Shown: in pieces, positions 29,379 to 37,666 of the stretch
Numbering within the stretch: the first letter of the stretch is position 1
Layout: each line of letters begins with the position of its first letter
NCBI RefSeq assembly: GCF_001729745.1
Contig: NZ_CP017186.1
Coordinates: 2,604,001-2,668,000, forward strand
Direction of reading: 5' to 3'
From: Enterobacter hormaechei subsp. hoffmannii
GTDB lineage: Bacteria; Pseudomonadota; Gammaproteobacteria; Enterobacterales; Enterobacteriaceae
Length of the DNA stretch: 64,000 nt
Program-made: the position numbers and the translations under genes
Notes under the pieces: generated by a model
What the model was told of the DNA's origin: nothing
The model's input: only the letters and a program-made list of their open reading frames with translations
Database searches by the model: none

Positions 29379-30190
29379 TCTTCGCGCTGCCAGCAATGGA
29401 TGCTGAAATCCGTCTGGCAGCGAAATTCTGTCTGTGCTGCCAGCGTTTCCCACACCTCTGGTTTTGCCCGCCACGCAAACGGCGTCATTTGCAGTAACGC
29501 CACCGCTTCACTTCCCTGCAACGTCATCTCATACGCCACTGACTGCGTCTGCTTTAACGCGAAGCCCGCCAGCTGTTCAGAGTGCGGCGCATGCAGGTGA
29601 ACTTCATCATAGATCAGCCCTTTTAGCTCCAGCAGATGACGCGGTCCCGGCGTAACGGTGATAACCCACCCGCCGGGCTTAACGACGCGCGCCAGCTCCT
29701 CTGCCTTGCACGGGGCATAGATACGCACCACGGCGTCCATACTCGCTTCCTCAAACGGCAGGCGGTGGCTGGAGGCCACGCAGAACGTTACCGCTGAGTA
29801 GCGTTTTGCTGCTGCACGGATAGCCACTTTCGACACGTCCAGCCCGTAAGTTTCGGCGCCCTTCCCAGCCGCGACGTCAGCAAACGTGGCGGTGTAGTAG
29901 CCCTCACCGCAGCCGATATCCAGCATAGCGGATGCGCCTTCTGTCAGATATTGACGGAGTAAGTCGACAACGGCATCCCTGAGCGGTTGATAGTGCCCGG
30001 CATCAAGAAACGCCCGGCGCGCCTGCATCATCTCCGCGCTGTCACCCGGATCCCGGGAGCGCTTGTGCTGTACCGGCAGAAGATTGACATAGCCCTCTTT
30101 AGCCCGGTCAAACTGATGTCCCAGTGGACAGATAAACGTTTTCTCCGCGCGCGTCAGCGGCGCGTGGCAAAGGGGACAACTGAAAGACAT
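29375..30190 (-). CDS. rlmA: 23S rRNA (guanine745-N1)-methyltransferase RlmA
   Basis: SAM-dependent methyltransferase acting on G745 of 23S rRNA. 271 residues. The N-terminal zinc finger is visible as CPLCHAPL...FICPLGH (four Cys and a His), followed by the Rossmann motif [12 protein letters not shown] near residue 92 and the [18 protein letters not shown] segment near 160. Converges on mntP; the two reading frames share 4 bp (29375-29378). Confidence 0.95.
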   Translation of the reverse strand: MSFSCPLCHAPLTRAEKTFICPLGHQFDRAKEGYVNLLPVQHKRSRDPGDSAEMMQARRAFLDAGHYQPLRDAVVDLLRQYLTEGASAMLDIGCGEGYYTATFADVAAGKGAETYGLDVSKVAIRAAAKRYSAVTFCVASSHRLPFEEASMDAVVRIYAPCKAEELARVVKPGGWVITVTPGPRHLLELKGLIYDEVHLHAPHSEQLAGFALKQTQSVAYEMTLQGSEAVALLQMTPFAWRAKPEVWETLAAQTEFRCQTDFSIHCWQRED

Positions 30191-30229
30191 GACAGCTCCA
30201 GGGCGAAAACCAAAAGGCGAAGTGTACCG

Positions 30230-31975
30230 CTATTCGCCAGGGTTATAAACGGCTGGGTGACGCATCACGATCAGATGGTCAGAATCTGCCGGCAGTCCGT
30301 CTGGCTTCACGTTTTCCAGGCGCAAGACGTTACCCATAATTTCGCTGAACACGGGCGCGGAAACGGCCCCGCCGTAGTAGGCTCCGTTTTTCGGATCGTT
30401 GATCACCACCACCAGTGCAAAACGGGGATCGCTGGCGGGCGCAACGCCTGCTGTGTAGGCGACGTATTTATCCACATACTTACCGTGTTCATCGATTTTT
30501 TTGGCCGTCCCGGTTTTAATCGCCACACGATAGTTACGCACCGCCGCTTTGATCCCGCCACCGCCGGGTAACGCGACGCTCTCCATCATGTGTTCCACCT
30601 CGTGAACAATCTCCCCGGGCATCACCCGTTTGCCAATCACGGGGGGATCGATACGGGTGATGGACAGAGGCCGTTCAATGCCATAGCTACCGATGGTGGC
30701 ATACACATGCGCCAGTTGAAGGGGGGTAACCATCAGGCCATACCCAAAGGCAAAGGTCGCCCTGTCTAACTGACTCCAGAATTTTCGCTGCGGCAGTAAA
30801 CCTGAGCTTTCTCCCGTTAAGCCAAGCCCGGTACTCTCGCCAAAACCAAAGTTTTTATAGGTATCAAGTAACCGTTGCACGGGCATCGCGAGAGAAAGAC
30901 GGGATACGCCCGTGTCGCTGGATTTTTGCAGGATCCCGGTCATGGTCAGCTCGGGGTAGTAACCCACATCGCGAATACGATGACCATCAATGGTGTAGGG
31001 ATGCGTGTCTATCACGCTGTCAGGCTGCACCAGCCCCTGCTGTAGCGCCGTCATCAGCACCAGAGGCTTAACGGTCGAACCCGGTTCAAAGGTGTCGCTG
31101 ATCGCGCGATTACGAAAGTCATCCAGTGTTGCCCCTTCCCGATTGTTGGGGTTGAAGTCAGGGAAGCTCGCCATCGCCAGAATTTCGCCCGTCTGGATAT
31201 TAATCAGCACCGACGCTCCTGACTCGGCTTTATTCCACGCCACGGCATTATCCAGCGCGTCTTCGGTGATAGTTTGCAGGCGTTCATCGATACTAAGCTG
31301 GATATTATGTGCCGGTACGGGCGCCACCTCCGTGAGGTTCTCAACCACATGCCCGTAGCGATCTTTCCTGACCAGCCGCACGCCTGCCTTCCCGGTGAGC
31401 TGCGTGTTAAAGCTTTTCTCGACGCCCTCAATACCCTGACCATCAATATTAGTGAAGCCAATCAGGTTTGCCGCCACGTGTCCGGCAGGATAAAAGCGAC
31501 GGGACTCATCGCGTAGGTTGATACCGGGAAGACGCAGCTTATCAATCCACTTTGCCTGGGAGGGATCAACCTGACGAGCTAGATAAATGAATCGCCCGTG
31601 CGGATTGCTGTTTATTCGCGATGCGAGCGTGCTCAGAGAAAGGTGTAAAGCATTTGCCAGGGCCTGCCAGCGCGAATCAAAGCCGATCCCCCCTTTATCA
31701 AGCACAGTTTTGGGATCGGCCCAGACGGCCTGGACAGGTACGCTTACCGCAAGGGGACGCCCTTCACGGTCAACAATCATCCCACGCGGGGCGTCTATCG
31801 CCACTTCGCGCAGAGAACGCATATCCTCCTGCTTCACCAGATTATCCGGTTTGATAATTTGTAGCCATGCCACGCGGCCTAACAGAAAAGCAAGGCTACA
31901 AAAGATGGCGAGACACAGAAGTGCAAAACGTGCCGGTGTAAAGTTTCCGTTGGCCGTTATTGTCTTTTTTTTCAC
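30230..31975 (-). CDS. FtsI-like class B penicillin-binding protein (PBP3SAL type)
   Basis: 581-residue division transpeptidase paralogue, closely like FtsI but outside the division cluster. It has a short cytoplasmic tail, one TM helix (about residues 18-36), a pedestal domain (SRRFYPAGHVAANLIGFTN near 170) and the transpeptidase domain with SxxK STVK near 300, KTGTAKK near 490 and, in place of SSN, the triad SSD (KSSDTGVSRL near 350). Salmonella has PBP3SAL, active in acid, at this same site between rlmA and cspC, so I call it that orthologue. Start is GTG at 31975 after GGGG; TTG at 31999 is an alternative. Confidence 0.85.
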   Translation of the reverse strand: MKKKTITANGNFTPARFALLCLAIFCSLAFLLGRVAWLQIIKPDNLVKQEDMRSLREVAIDAPRGMIVDREGRPLAVSVPVQAVWADPKTVLDKGGIGFDSRWQALANALHLSLSTLASRINSNPHGRFIYLARQVDPSQAKWIDKLRLPGINLRDESRRFYPAGHVAANLIGFTNIDGQGIEGVEKSFNTQLTGKAGVRLVRKDRYGHVVENLTEVAPVPAHNIQLSIDERLQTITEDALDNAVAWNKAESGASVLINIQTGEILAMASFPDFNPNNREGATLDDFRNRAISDTFEPGSTVKPLVLMTALQQGLVQPDSVIDTHPYTIDGHRIRDVGYYPELTMTGILQKSSDTGVSRLSLAMPVQRLLDTYKNFGFGESTGLGLTGESSGLLPQRKFWSQLDRATFAFGYGLMVTPLQLAHVYATIGSYGIERPLSITRIDPPVIGKRVMPGEIVHEVEHMMESVALPGGGGIKAAVRNYRVAIKTGTAKKIDEHGKYVDKYVAYTAGVAPASDPRFALVVVINDPKNGAYYGGAVSAPVFSEIMGNVLRLENVKPDGLPADSDHLIVMRHPAVYNPGE

Positions 31976-32119
31976 TTTAACCCCAGGGCTGTTAATCAAC
32001 GCCCTGATTTAACGGGAAAAAGGGATAATAAGGCGGGAAAACAATGCTAATAATCTCGCGGGTTTGCAACAAGATAATAACAGAGGAGGAATACGTAACA
32101 TTTTGAAAAATAAGTGAAT

Positions 32120-32143
32120 AAAAAAGCCCCGCATCGGCGAGGC
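32120..32143 (-). terminator. cspC terminator
   Basis: On the minus strand GCCTCGC-CGAT-GCGGGGC (one G-U pair) followed by six U, about 48 bp after the cspC stop. Confidence 0.8.
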
Positions 32144-32191
32144 TTATGTCTGAGATCGAAGCGCTAAGCGCTTCAGTCAGCAGTGATTCGA

Positions 32192-32401
32192 TCAGATAGC
32201 AGTTACGTTAACCGCAGCTGGGCCTTTCTGGCCGTCCTGAATTTCGAACTCAACGTTCTGGCCTTCAGCCAGAGTTTTGAAGCCGTTACCCTGGATTGCA
32301 GAGAAGTGTACGAACACGTCTTTGCTGCCGTCAGCAGGAGTAATGAAACCAAAACCTTTAGACTCGTTGAACCACTTAACTTGACCTTTAATCTTTGCCA
32401 T
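32192..32401 (-). CDS. cspC: Cold-shock-family RNA chaperone CspC
   Basis: 69-residue cold-shock-domain protein identical in layout to E. coli CspC, a constitutive RNA chaperone and transcription antiterminator. RNP1 KGFGFITP and RNP2 VFVHFSAIQ are both present. Start ATG at 32401; the family begins [12 protein letters not shown]. Cotranscribed with yobF, which ends 25 bp upstream. Confidence 0.97.
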
Positions 32402-32426
32402 TTGCAAAATTCCTTAGAGTGTTTTC

Positions 32427-32558
32427 TTAGCCCGCAGGCTTTAACATAGATAAAACTGAGACATTACTGCTTGAGGCACTAATATAAGGTTCGGCAGAGA
32501 AGCGGTATTCAACGACAACGTGTTTACTCAGGACTTCTTTACTGAAAATGCCACACAT
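32427..32558 (-). CDS. yobF: Small protein YobF
   Basis: 43-residue DUF2527 protein. Translation from ATG at 32558 reads [20 protein letters not shown] then [20 protein letters not shown] and PAG, which matches E. coli YobF (47 aa) except at the C-terminal end, which is shorter. It precedes cspC in one operon, as in E. coli, where yobF is a stress-induced small protein of unknown function. Confidence 0.9.
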   Translation of the reverse strand: MCGIFSKEVLSKHVVVEYRFSAEPYISASSSNVSVLSMLKPAG

Positions 32559-33227
32559 AAACAGAACTGTACCTCGTTTGACCCAAAACGTGTTATCACA
32601 CACAACGTTTAATATGGCAAGCCATTTTTAAACGTGTCTCGATCCGCCGCACAAATTCAGGCGTTACTCCATAACAATCTGCACAGTTATGCGAATTGTC
32701 AAATGAAGCGCCACCTGACCTCACCGCCCACAGGGTGCGCTGGCGCGCCCTGTAATCAAAGACTTTTTAAACATAGCTCAATCATTTCAAAGCGTCCATC
32801 CCAATCCCTGAATTTCTTTAAAGGAATGACTGAGTTAGAACATTTTGTGAAAAGTTATGCTGAAAACATCGCAATGCACCAGAGTGTGACAGTGAATAAA
32901 CGATGTTAAATACATTTTGCTAACTGTATTAAAATCCACCATTTAATAAGCGTTATTCTGCACCAAAATAATGAAATTTTTATGACTCTGCCTCAAAACA
33001 AGGCAAGCAAAACGTTTCGATAAAAATAAAACACTTCAGGAAAGTTAAAGCTCACAATTTATTCAACGAAACGGTATGACTTGTATAAGGATAAATATTC
33101 GCCAGTTTTCAGTATACTGAAACAGTAGTTAACTGCTGCTTAATTATATGTTGGGATGTTATGGGTCACATTTGATAAGGGAGGAGATTTACGCCGCACG
33201 TCAGGCCACCTCCCCGTTCCGGGCAGA
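32559..33227. other. Gene-free region between yobF and yebO
   Basis: 669 bp without a gene I can support, much longer than the same gap in E. coli. The left part holds the yobF-cspC promoter. A hairpin CAGGGTGCGC-TG-GCGCGCCCTG lies at 32731-32752 with T5 13 bases later. The stretch 32900-33080 is AT-rich. Two adjacent palindromes are at 33107-33122 (TTTCAGTATACTGAAA) and 33123-33138. Confidence 0.6.
32592..32620 (-). promoter_or_regulatory. Promoter of yobF-cspC
   Basis: On the minus strand TTGCCA (-35), 17-bp spacer, GATAAC (-10), 33 bp before the yobF start codon. Match is 5/6 and 4/6 to sigma-70. Confidence 0.5.
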
Positions 33228-33515
33228 CTATCGTTCGGCCACCAGGCGAATGAACTCTTCCTCGTCTTGTTTTTGAACATCAGCTTCCTTCGGCACCGCT
33301 TTCTCCTCCGGCTCGTTGGCTTCGCACAGACGACGCAGCAACGCAGTCTGCCGTTTCTGCTGATCGAGCAATGCTTCCAGCAGCTCAATCTGCTCGTTTG
33401 TGCGGGAGCTGGCGCGATTAACGAAGAACCACAGCACCAGTCCAACGACCAGCACCACTAAAGACATTACCAGGGATGCAATGCTCAGCAGCCCCGAATT
33501 CATAAACTCACCCAT
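33228..33515 (-). CDS. yebO: YebO family membrane protein
   Basis: 95-residue protein with one N-terminal TM helix (about residues 8-31, IASLVMSLVVLVVGLVLWFF), then a charged coiled-coil-like region (NRASSRTNEQIELLEALLDQ, then KRQTALLRRLC) and an acidic tail ending FIRLVAER. This is E. coli YebO, function unknown. Start ATG at 33515 with GAGGTGG upstream. Downstream of mgrB on the same strand. Confidence 0.92.
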   Translation of the reverse strand: MGEFMNSGLLSIASLVMSLVVLVVGLVLWFFVNRASSRTNEQIELLEALLDQQKRQTALLRRLCEANEPEEKAVPKEADVQKQDEEEFIRLVAER

Positions 33516-33589
33516 TTCACCACCTCAGTAAAAACAGTCATTTTACCACTGCAGCCACGTAAGGACATCGCTCAGTGCAAAAATAGCCA

Positions 33590-33733
33590 CTACCAGGGGA
33601 TAAACTTATTGATTGAACAAATGCCGCTAAAGAACTGTACATCCTGATCGCACATCACATTGATAGTCTGCGTCCACAGCACCACGCATGCTATCAGCAC
33701 TATAATCAGAATTACCCAGCGTATTTTTTTCAC
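33590..33733 (-). CDS. mgrB: PhoQ kinase inhibitor MgrB
   Basis: 47-residue inner-membrane peptide that binds PhoQ and damps PhoP/PhoQ signalling. Reading from GTG at 33733 gives [40 protein letters not shown] and INKFIPW. The TM helix spans about residues 6-24 and both periplasmic cysteines needed for activity (28 and 39) are present, as is Cys16. No truncation or insertion is visible, so the gene should be functional; its loss is a known route to polymyxin resistance in related bacteria. GGAG precedes the start. Confidence 0.95.
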   Translation of the reverse strand: MKKIRWVILIIVLIACVVLWTQTINVMCDQDVQFFSGICSINKFIPW

Positions 33734-33782
33734 TCCACACTCCGTCTTATGACCTGATGTAGCCAGGTTATCACGGCTATCT

Positions 33783-33799
33783 TAAACAGGGGCTAACTG
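33783..33799 (-). promoter_or_regulatory. Candidate PhoP box upstream of mgrB
   Basis: On the minus strand CAGTTA-GCCCC-TGTTTA; the second hexamer is a perfect PhoP half-box and the first is degenerate. GATAAC, a possible -10, stands 10 bp downstream. mgrB is a well-known PhoP target, and the box is 50-66 bp before its start. Confidence 0.55.
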
Positions 33800-33893
33800 T
33801 ACCTTCAACAGACGCTTTTCGGAATCGTGCACTTGTTTCACTGCGTAAACCCGTTACGCTTACTCCATGACAACAAAGAAAAAAGAGGCATCG

Positions 33894-34133
33894 ATGCGTT
33901 TACTCGTTCGTACGATAATTGTACTGGCACTTGTGTGGATCGGCCTGCTGTTAAGTGGGTATGGCGTATTAATGGGAAGCAAAGAGAATGCCGCGGGTTT
34001 GGGTATTCAGTGTAAATATCTCACCGCCCAGGGGGTAAGCACGGCTCAGTACATCCATTCCGACAGCGGGATCATCGGGTTAACCAACTGTCCTGTGCTG
34101 CGTAAATCATCTGTTGTGGTGGATAACGGCTAA
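33894..34133 (+). CDS. yobH: YobH family protein
   Basis: 79-residue protein with an N-terminal hydrophobic segment (about residues 3-24, LVRTIIVLALVWIGLLLSGYG) that could be a signal peptide or anchor, and two later cysteines (QCKYL, NCPVL) that may pair in the periplasm. Same length as E. coli YobH, function unknown. ATG at 33894 has AGAGG 5 bases upstream, better than the upstream in-frame ATG at 33867. Divergent from mgrB. Confidence 0.9.
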   Translation: MRLLVRTIIVLALVWIGLLLSGYGVLMGSKENAAGLGIQCKYLTAQGVSTAQYIHSDSGIIGLTNCPVLRKSSVVVDNG

Positions 34134-34154
34134 TCAGAGCTAAATTTCGCTTAC

Positions 34155-34182
34155 AAAAACGCCGCAAGAGTGCGGCGTTTTT
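34155..34182. terminator. Bidirectional terminator yobH / kdgR
   Basis: Stem ACGCCGCA/TGCGGCGT with a 4-base loop, flanked by A5 and T5, between converging genes. Confidence 0.85.
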
Positions 34183-34196
34183 ATTGGAGGCATTGA

Positions 34197-34988
34197 TCAG
34201 AACGGGTATTCGTTATAGCCCATCTGCTCTGAAATTTTGCGCGCTGCGGTATGCAGAATTGCCACATACTCATGAAGTCGCTCTTCGGAGAAACGCAGCG
34301 TTGGGAAAGAGATGCTCAGTCCCGCAATGACAACGCCGAAGCGGTCAAACACCGGCACACCGATGCAGCGCAACCCTTCTTCCTGCTCTTCGTTATCTTC
34401 CCCATAACCCTGCTCACGCACTTTATCCAGCACGCTCAGTAGTTCATCCGTACTGGTAATCGTGCGATCGGTGCTGCGTTTGTATTCCACACCGTCAAGG
34501 ATTTGCTTAACCTCTTCACGATCGCGCCAGGCCAGCAGGACTTTACCAATTGCGGTACTGTACAGCGGGTTACGACGACCGATGCGTGAATACATGCGCA
34601 GGTTGTACATGGAGTCAATTTTGTGGATGTAAACGATGCTGTCTTCATCCAGTGCGCCGAGGTGAATGGTCTCTTTCGTCAACCGCGAAAGTTCACGCAT
34701 CTGAATGTCAGCGCTGCGGATCAGATCCACGTTCTGCAAGGCGCGGGCACCCAATTCAAACAGTTTCAGGGTCAGAGAATATTTTTCTGATTCTCCTTCC
34801 TGCGCGACATAACCCAATGATTTCATCGTCTGCAAAAAGCGATAAACGGTGCTTTTCGACATCATCACACGCTGCGACAACTCTGTAATACCAATTTCAC
34901 GCTCTTCTCCGAGCGCCTGCAAGATGCCAAACACCTTCAGCACGGAAGAAACAGAATCTGGCTGCTTATCCAAATCTGCGATTGCCAT
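34197..34988 (-). CDS. kdgR: Pectin/2-keto-3-deoxygluconate regulon repressor KdgR
   Basis: 263-residue IclR-family repressor responding to 2-keto-3-deoxygluconate. The winged helix spans about residues 14-75 (ITELSQRVMMSKSTVYRFLQ), followed by the IclR effector domain with YSTAIGKVLLAW near 145 and the conserved Cys segment GLRCIGVPVFD near 205. Same length as in E. coli. Divergent from yebQ. Confidence 0.95.
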   Translation of the reverse strand: MAIADLDKQPDSVSSVLKVFGILQALGEEREIGITELSQRVMMSKSTVYRFLQTMKSLGYVAQEGESEKYSLTLKLFELGARALQNVDLIRSADIQMRELSRLTKETIHLGALDEDSIVYIHKIDSMYNLRMYSRIGRRNPLYSTAIGKVLLAWRDREEVKQILDGVEYKRSTDRTITSTDELLSVLDKVREQGYGEDNEEQEEGLRCIGVPVFDRFGVVIAGLSISFPTLRFSEERLHEYVAILHTAARKISEQMGYNEYPF

Positions 34989-35132
34989 TTATCACCTCAT
35001 GGAGAGTGTTTTATAAAAATCAGAACCGGTTTTTATTATAAATTCGTGTGATGCGCGCTGCAATCTATCTGGGTTTACTTCGTTACAAATCTGCGACATA
35101 AAACCGAAATAACGATGCTAAAATAGTTACTC

Positions 35133-35146
35133 TGAAAATAATTTCA
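35133..35146 (+). promoter_or_regulatory. Palindrome upstream of yebQ, possible KdgR site
   Basis: TGAAA-ATAA-TTTCA, resembling the TGAAAC...GTTTCA core of KdgR boxes but with a shorter spacer. It lies 20 bp before the yebQ start in the kdgR/yebQ divergent gap. Assignment is weak. Confidence 0.3.
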
Positions 35147-35166
35147 CACTGAGTCATTCTTTTCCC

Positions 35167-36540
35167 ATGCAAAAAAACGTTTCTGATGGCCTGCCCTTAC
35201 CACAGCGGTACGGGGCAATTGCCACTATTGTCATCGGCATTTCGATGGCTGTCCTTGACGGTGCGATTGCCAATGTGGCTCTTCCTACCATTGCCAAAGA
35301 CCTTAATGCTTCTCCGGCAAGCTCCATCTGGATTGTGAACGCGTACCAGATAGCGATTGTGATTTCCCTTTTGTCACTCTCTTTCCTGGGCGATATGTTT
35401 GGTTATCGCCGGGTTTATCAGTGCGGGCTGGTGGTCTTTACTCTCACCTCGCTCTTCTGTGCCCTTTCCGATTCACTGCACACCCTTACGCTTGCGCGTA
35501 TCGCACAGGGTTTTGGCGGTGCGGCGCTAATGAGCGTGAACACGGCCCTGATACGGCTAATCTATCCTCATCGCCATCTGGGGCGCGGCATGGGCATTAA
35601 CTCCTTTATTGTGGCCGTGTCGTCCGCCGCCGGGCCGACGATTGCCGCCGCCATTCTGTCCGTTGCCTCGTGGCAGTGGCTGTTTGCCATTAACGTGCCG
35701 CTGGGCATTGTGGCGATCTTCTTCGCCCTGCGCTATCTTCCGGAAAATGGTCCGAAAAACACCATGCCACGTTTTGACCTGCCCAGCGCTGTGATGAACG
35801 CGCTGACCTTTGGCCTGCTGATTACTGCACTGAGCGGATTTGCGCAGGGACAGTCTTTGTCGCTCATTGCCGCAGAAATCGTTGCCCTGCTTATCATCGG
35901 CTTTTTCTTTGTACGACGCCAGCTGGCGCTGCCCGTGCCGTTACTGCCGGTCGATTTGCTGCGTATTCCGCTGTTTTCGCTATCAATTTGTACCTCCATT
36001 TGCTCGTTCTGCGCCCAGATGCTGGCGCTGGTTGCGCTGCCATTCTTTTTGCAGAGCGTGCTTGGCCGTTCGGAAGTGGAAACAGGCTTGTTGCTCACAC
36101 CCTGGCCTTTGGCAACCATGGTGATGGCCCCGCTGGCCGGGTACCTTATTGAGCGCGTTCATGCCGGACTGCTGGGGGCTATCGGGCTGATCGTCATGGC
36201 AGCAGGACTGTTTGCGCTGTCGCTCCTGCCCTCCTCGCCGGGGGATCTGGATATTATCTGGCGCATGATCCTGTGCGGGGCAGGTTTTGGTTTGTTCCAG
36301 TCACCTAACAACCACACAATTATCACCTCTGCCCCACGTCATCGCAGCGGTGGTGCCAGCGGGATGCTGGGTACGGCAAGACTGTTAGGGCAAAGCACCG
36401 GGGCCGCAATGGTGGCGTTGATGTTTAACCTTGCCGGGCAAAATGCGACACACGTTGCGCTGATTACCGCAGGGACACTGGCGACCCTCGCGGCTATCAT
36501 TAGCGGCCTTCGTGTGACCCAGCCAAAGGCGCAGGCATAA
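35167..36540 (+). CDS. yebQ: MFS transporter YebQ (DHA2-type)
   Basis: 457-residue major facilitator of the 14-helix drug:H+ antiporter class. Motif A-like GDMFGYRRVY is in loop 2-3 near residue 80, and motif C-like residues occur in helix 5 (VAVSSAAGPTIAAAIL near 150). The early Asp of VLDGAIANVALP near residue 30 is typical of DHA2. Substrate unknown. Divergent from kdgR and convergent with htpX. Confidence 0.9.
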   Translation: MQKNVSDGLPLPQRYGAIATIVIGISMAVLDGAIANVALPTIAKDLNASPASSIWIVNAYQIAIVISLLSLSFLGDMFGYRRVYQCGLVVFTLTSLFCALSDSLHTLTLARIAQGFGGAALMSVNTALIRLIYPHRHLGRGMGINSFIVAVSSAAGPTIAAAILSVASWQWLFAINVPLGIVAIFFALRYLPENGPKNTMPRFDLPSAVMNALTFGLLITALSGFAQGQSLSLIAAEIVALLIIGFFFVRRQLALPVPLLPVDLLRIPLFSLSICTSICSFCAQMLALVALPFFLQSVLGRSEVETGLLLTPWPLATMVMAPLAGYLIERVHAGLLGAIGLIVMAAGLFALSLLPSSPGDLDIIWRMILCGAGFGLFQSPNNHTIITSAPRHRSGGASGMLGTARLLGQSTGAAMVALMFNLAGQNATHVALITAGTLATLAAIISGLRVTQPKAQA

Positions 36541-36578
36541 AAAAACCGGGCGGAGATTGTCTCCTGCCCGGTTTTTTT
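36539..36578. terminator. Bidirectional terminator yebQ / htpX
   Basis: Long stem ACCGGGC-GGAG... /...CTCC-GCCCGGT at about 36545-36572, flanked by A and T runs, between converging genes. Confidence 0.8.
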
Positions 36579-36591
36579 CATCCGGCGGGTA

Positions 36592-37473
36592 TTACTTCAG
36601 GTATTCGCCGCTTCGCAGCGCTTCAATACGTTTATCCAGCGGCGGGTGTGACATAAACAGCTCGCTCAGCGACTTTGATTTACCATTGATGCAGAAGGCC
36701 ATCATGCTGTTTGCTTCCTGCGGCTCGTAGCTGGTTTTCAGACGTTGCAGCGCAGCAATCATCTTCTCACGACCCACCAGTTTCGCAGAACCGGCATCCG
36801 CGTGGAACTCACGATGACGGGAGAACCACATGGTAATGATGCTTGCCAGGATACCGAACACCAGCTCCAGCACCATTGAAACAGCAAAATAGATCAGCGG
36901 GTTACCGTTGCTCTCTTCACCCTCATCACGGTTGCCACCCATAAATCCGGCAGCAATCTGCGCCAGAATACGGGAAATAAAGATAACGAAGGTGTTCACC
37001 ACGCCCTGGATCAAGGTCATGGTGACCATATCGCCGTTAGCGATATGGCTGATCTCGTGAGCAATAACCGCTTCCGCTTCGTCACGGCTCATGTTTTGCA
37101 GCAGACCGGTACTGACGGCCACCAGGGACGCGTCACGACGCGCACCGGTAGCAAACGCGTTGATATCCGGCGCGTGGTAGATCGCCACCTGCGGCATGGC
37201 TATGCCCGCCTGCTTTGACTGCTGAGCAACCGTGCTCATCAACCACTGTTCCATATCGTTACGCGGCTGCTCAATAACTTCACCGCCCACGGATTTCAGT
37301 GCCATCCACTTCGACATCAGCAGTGAAATGAAAGAGCCGCCGAAACCAAACAGCAGCGCCATAATCAACAGACCCTGAACGCTGCTCGACTGAATTCCCG
37401 TCAGGCTTAGCACCAGCCCGAATACCACCATCACCGCCAGGTTGGTGAGCAGGAAGAGCGCGATTCGCATCAT
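36592..37473 (-). CDS. htpX: Membrane metalloprotease HtpX
   Basis: 293-residue zinc protease for quality control of inner-membrane proteins. The zinc motif HEISH (in [12 protein letters not shown]) is near residue 140, with the third ligand Glu in [11 protein letters not shown] near 220; TM helices at about 5-25, 33-53, 155-175 and 190-212. Length as in E. coli, where CpxR induces it. Confidence 0.97.
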   Translation of the reverse strand: MMRIALFLLTNLAVMVVFGLVLSLTGIQSSSVQGLLIMALLFGFGGSFISLLMSKWMALKSVGGEVIEQPRNDMEQWLMSTVAQQSKQAGIAMPQVAIYHAPDINAFATGARRDASLVAVSTGLLQNMSRDEAEAVIAHEISHIANGDMVTMTLIQGVVNTFVIFISRILAQIAAGFMGGNRDEGEESNGNPLIYFAVSMVLELVFGILASIITMWFSRHREFHADAGSAKLVGREKMIAALQRLKTSYEPQEANSMMAFCINGKSKSLSELFMSHPPLDKRIEALRSGEYLK

Positions 37474-37666
37474 AATATTCTTTTAACCTCAGTTTAACAA
37501 AACGCACTATGCGATTACCCACATCGTATGGGTATTGCGGCTATTTTCAAGCATCCAGACGGCGTAAGTCACCAGAAAGACACAACTTTACACAATTGGA
37601 AATCTGCCTGACGGAAGGATGAGGAACAAAAAGAAACAGGCACAATTTCTTGTGCCTGTTGGGGGA

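Noticed and set aside
32634..32909. 91-codon frame MSRSAAQIQALLHNN in the gap before yebO
   Set aside because: No ribosome site, irregular composition and no recognisable similarity. It runs through the hairpin at 32731.
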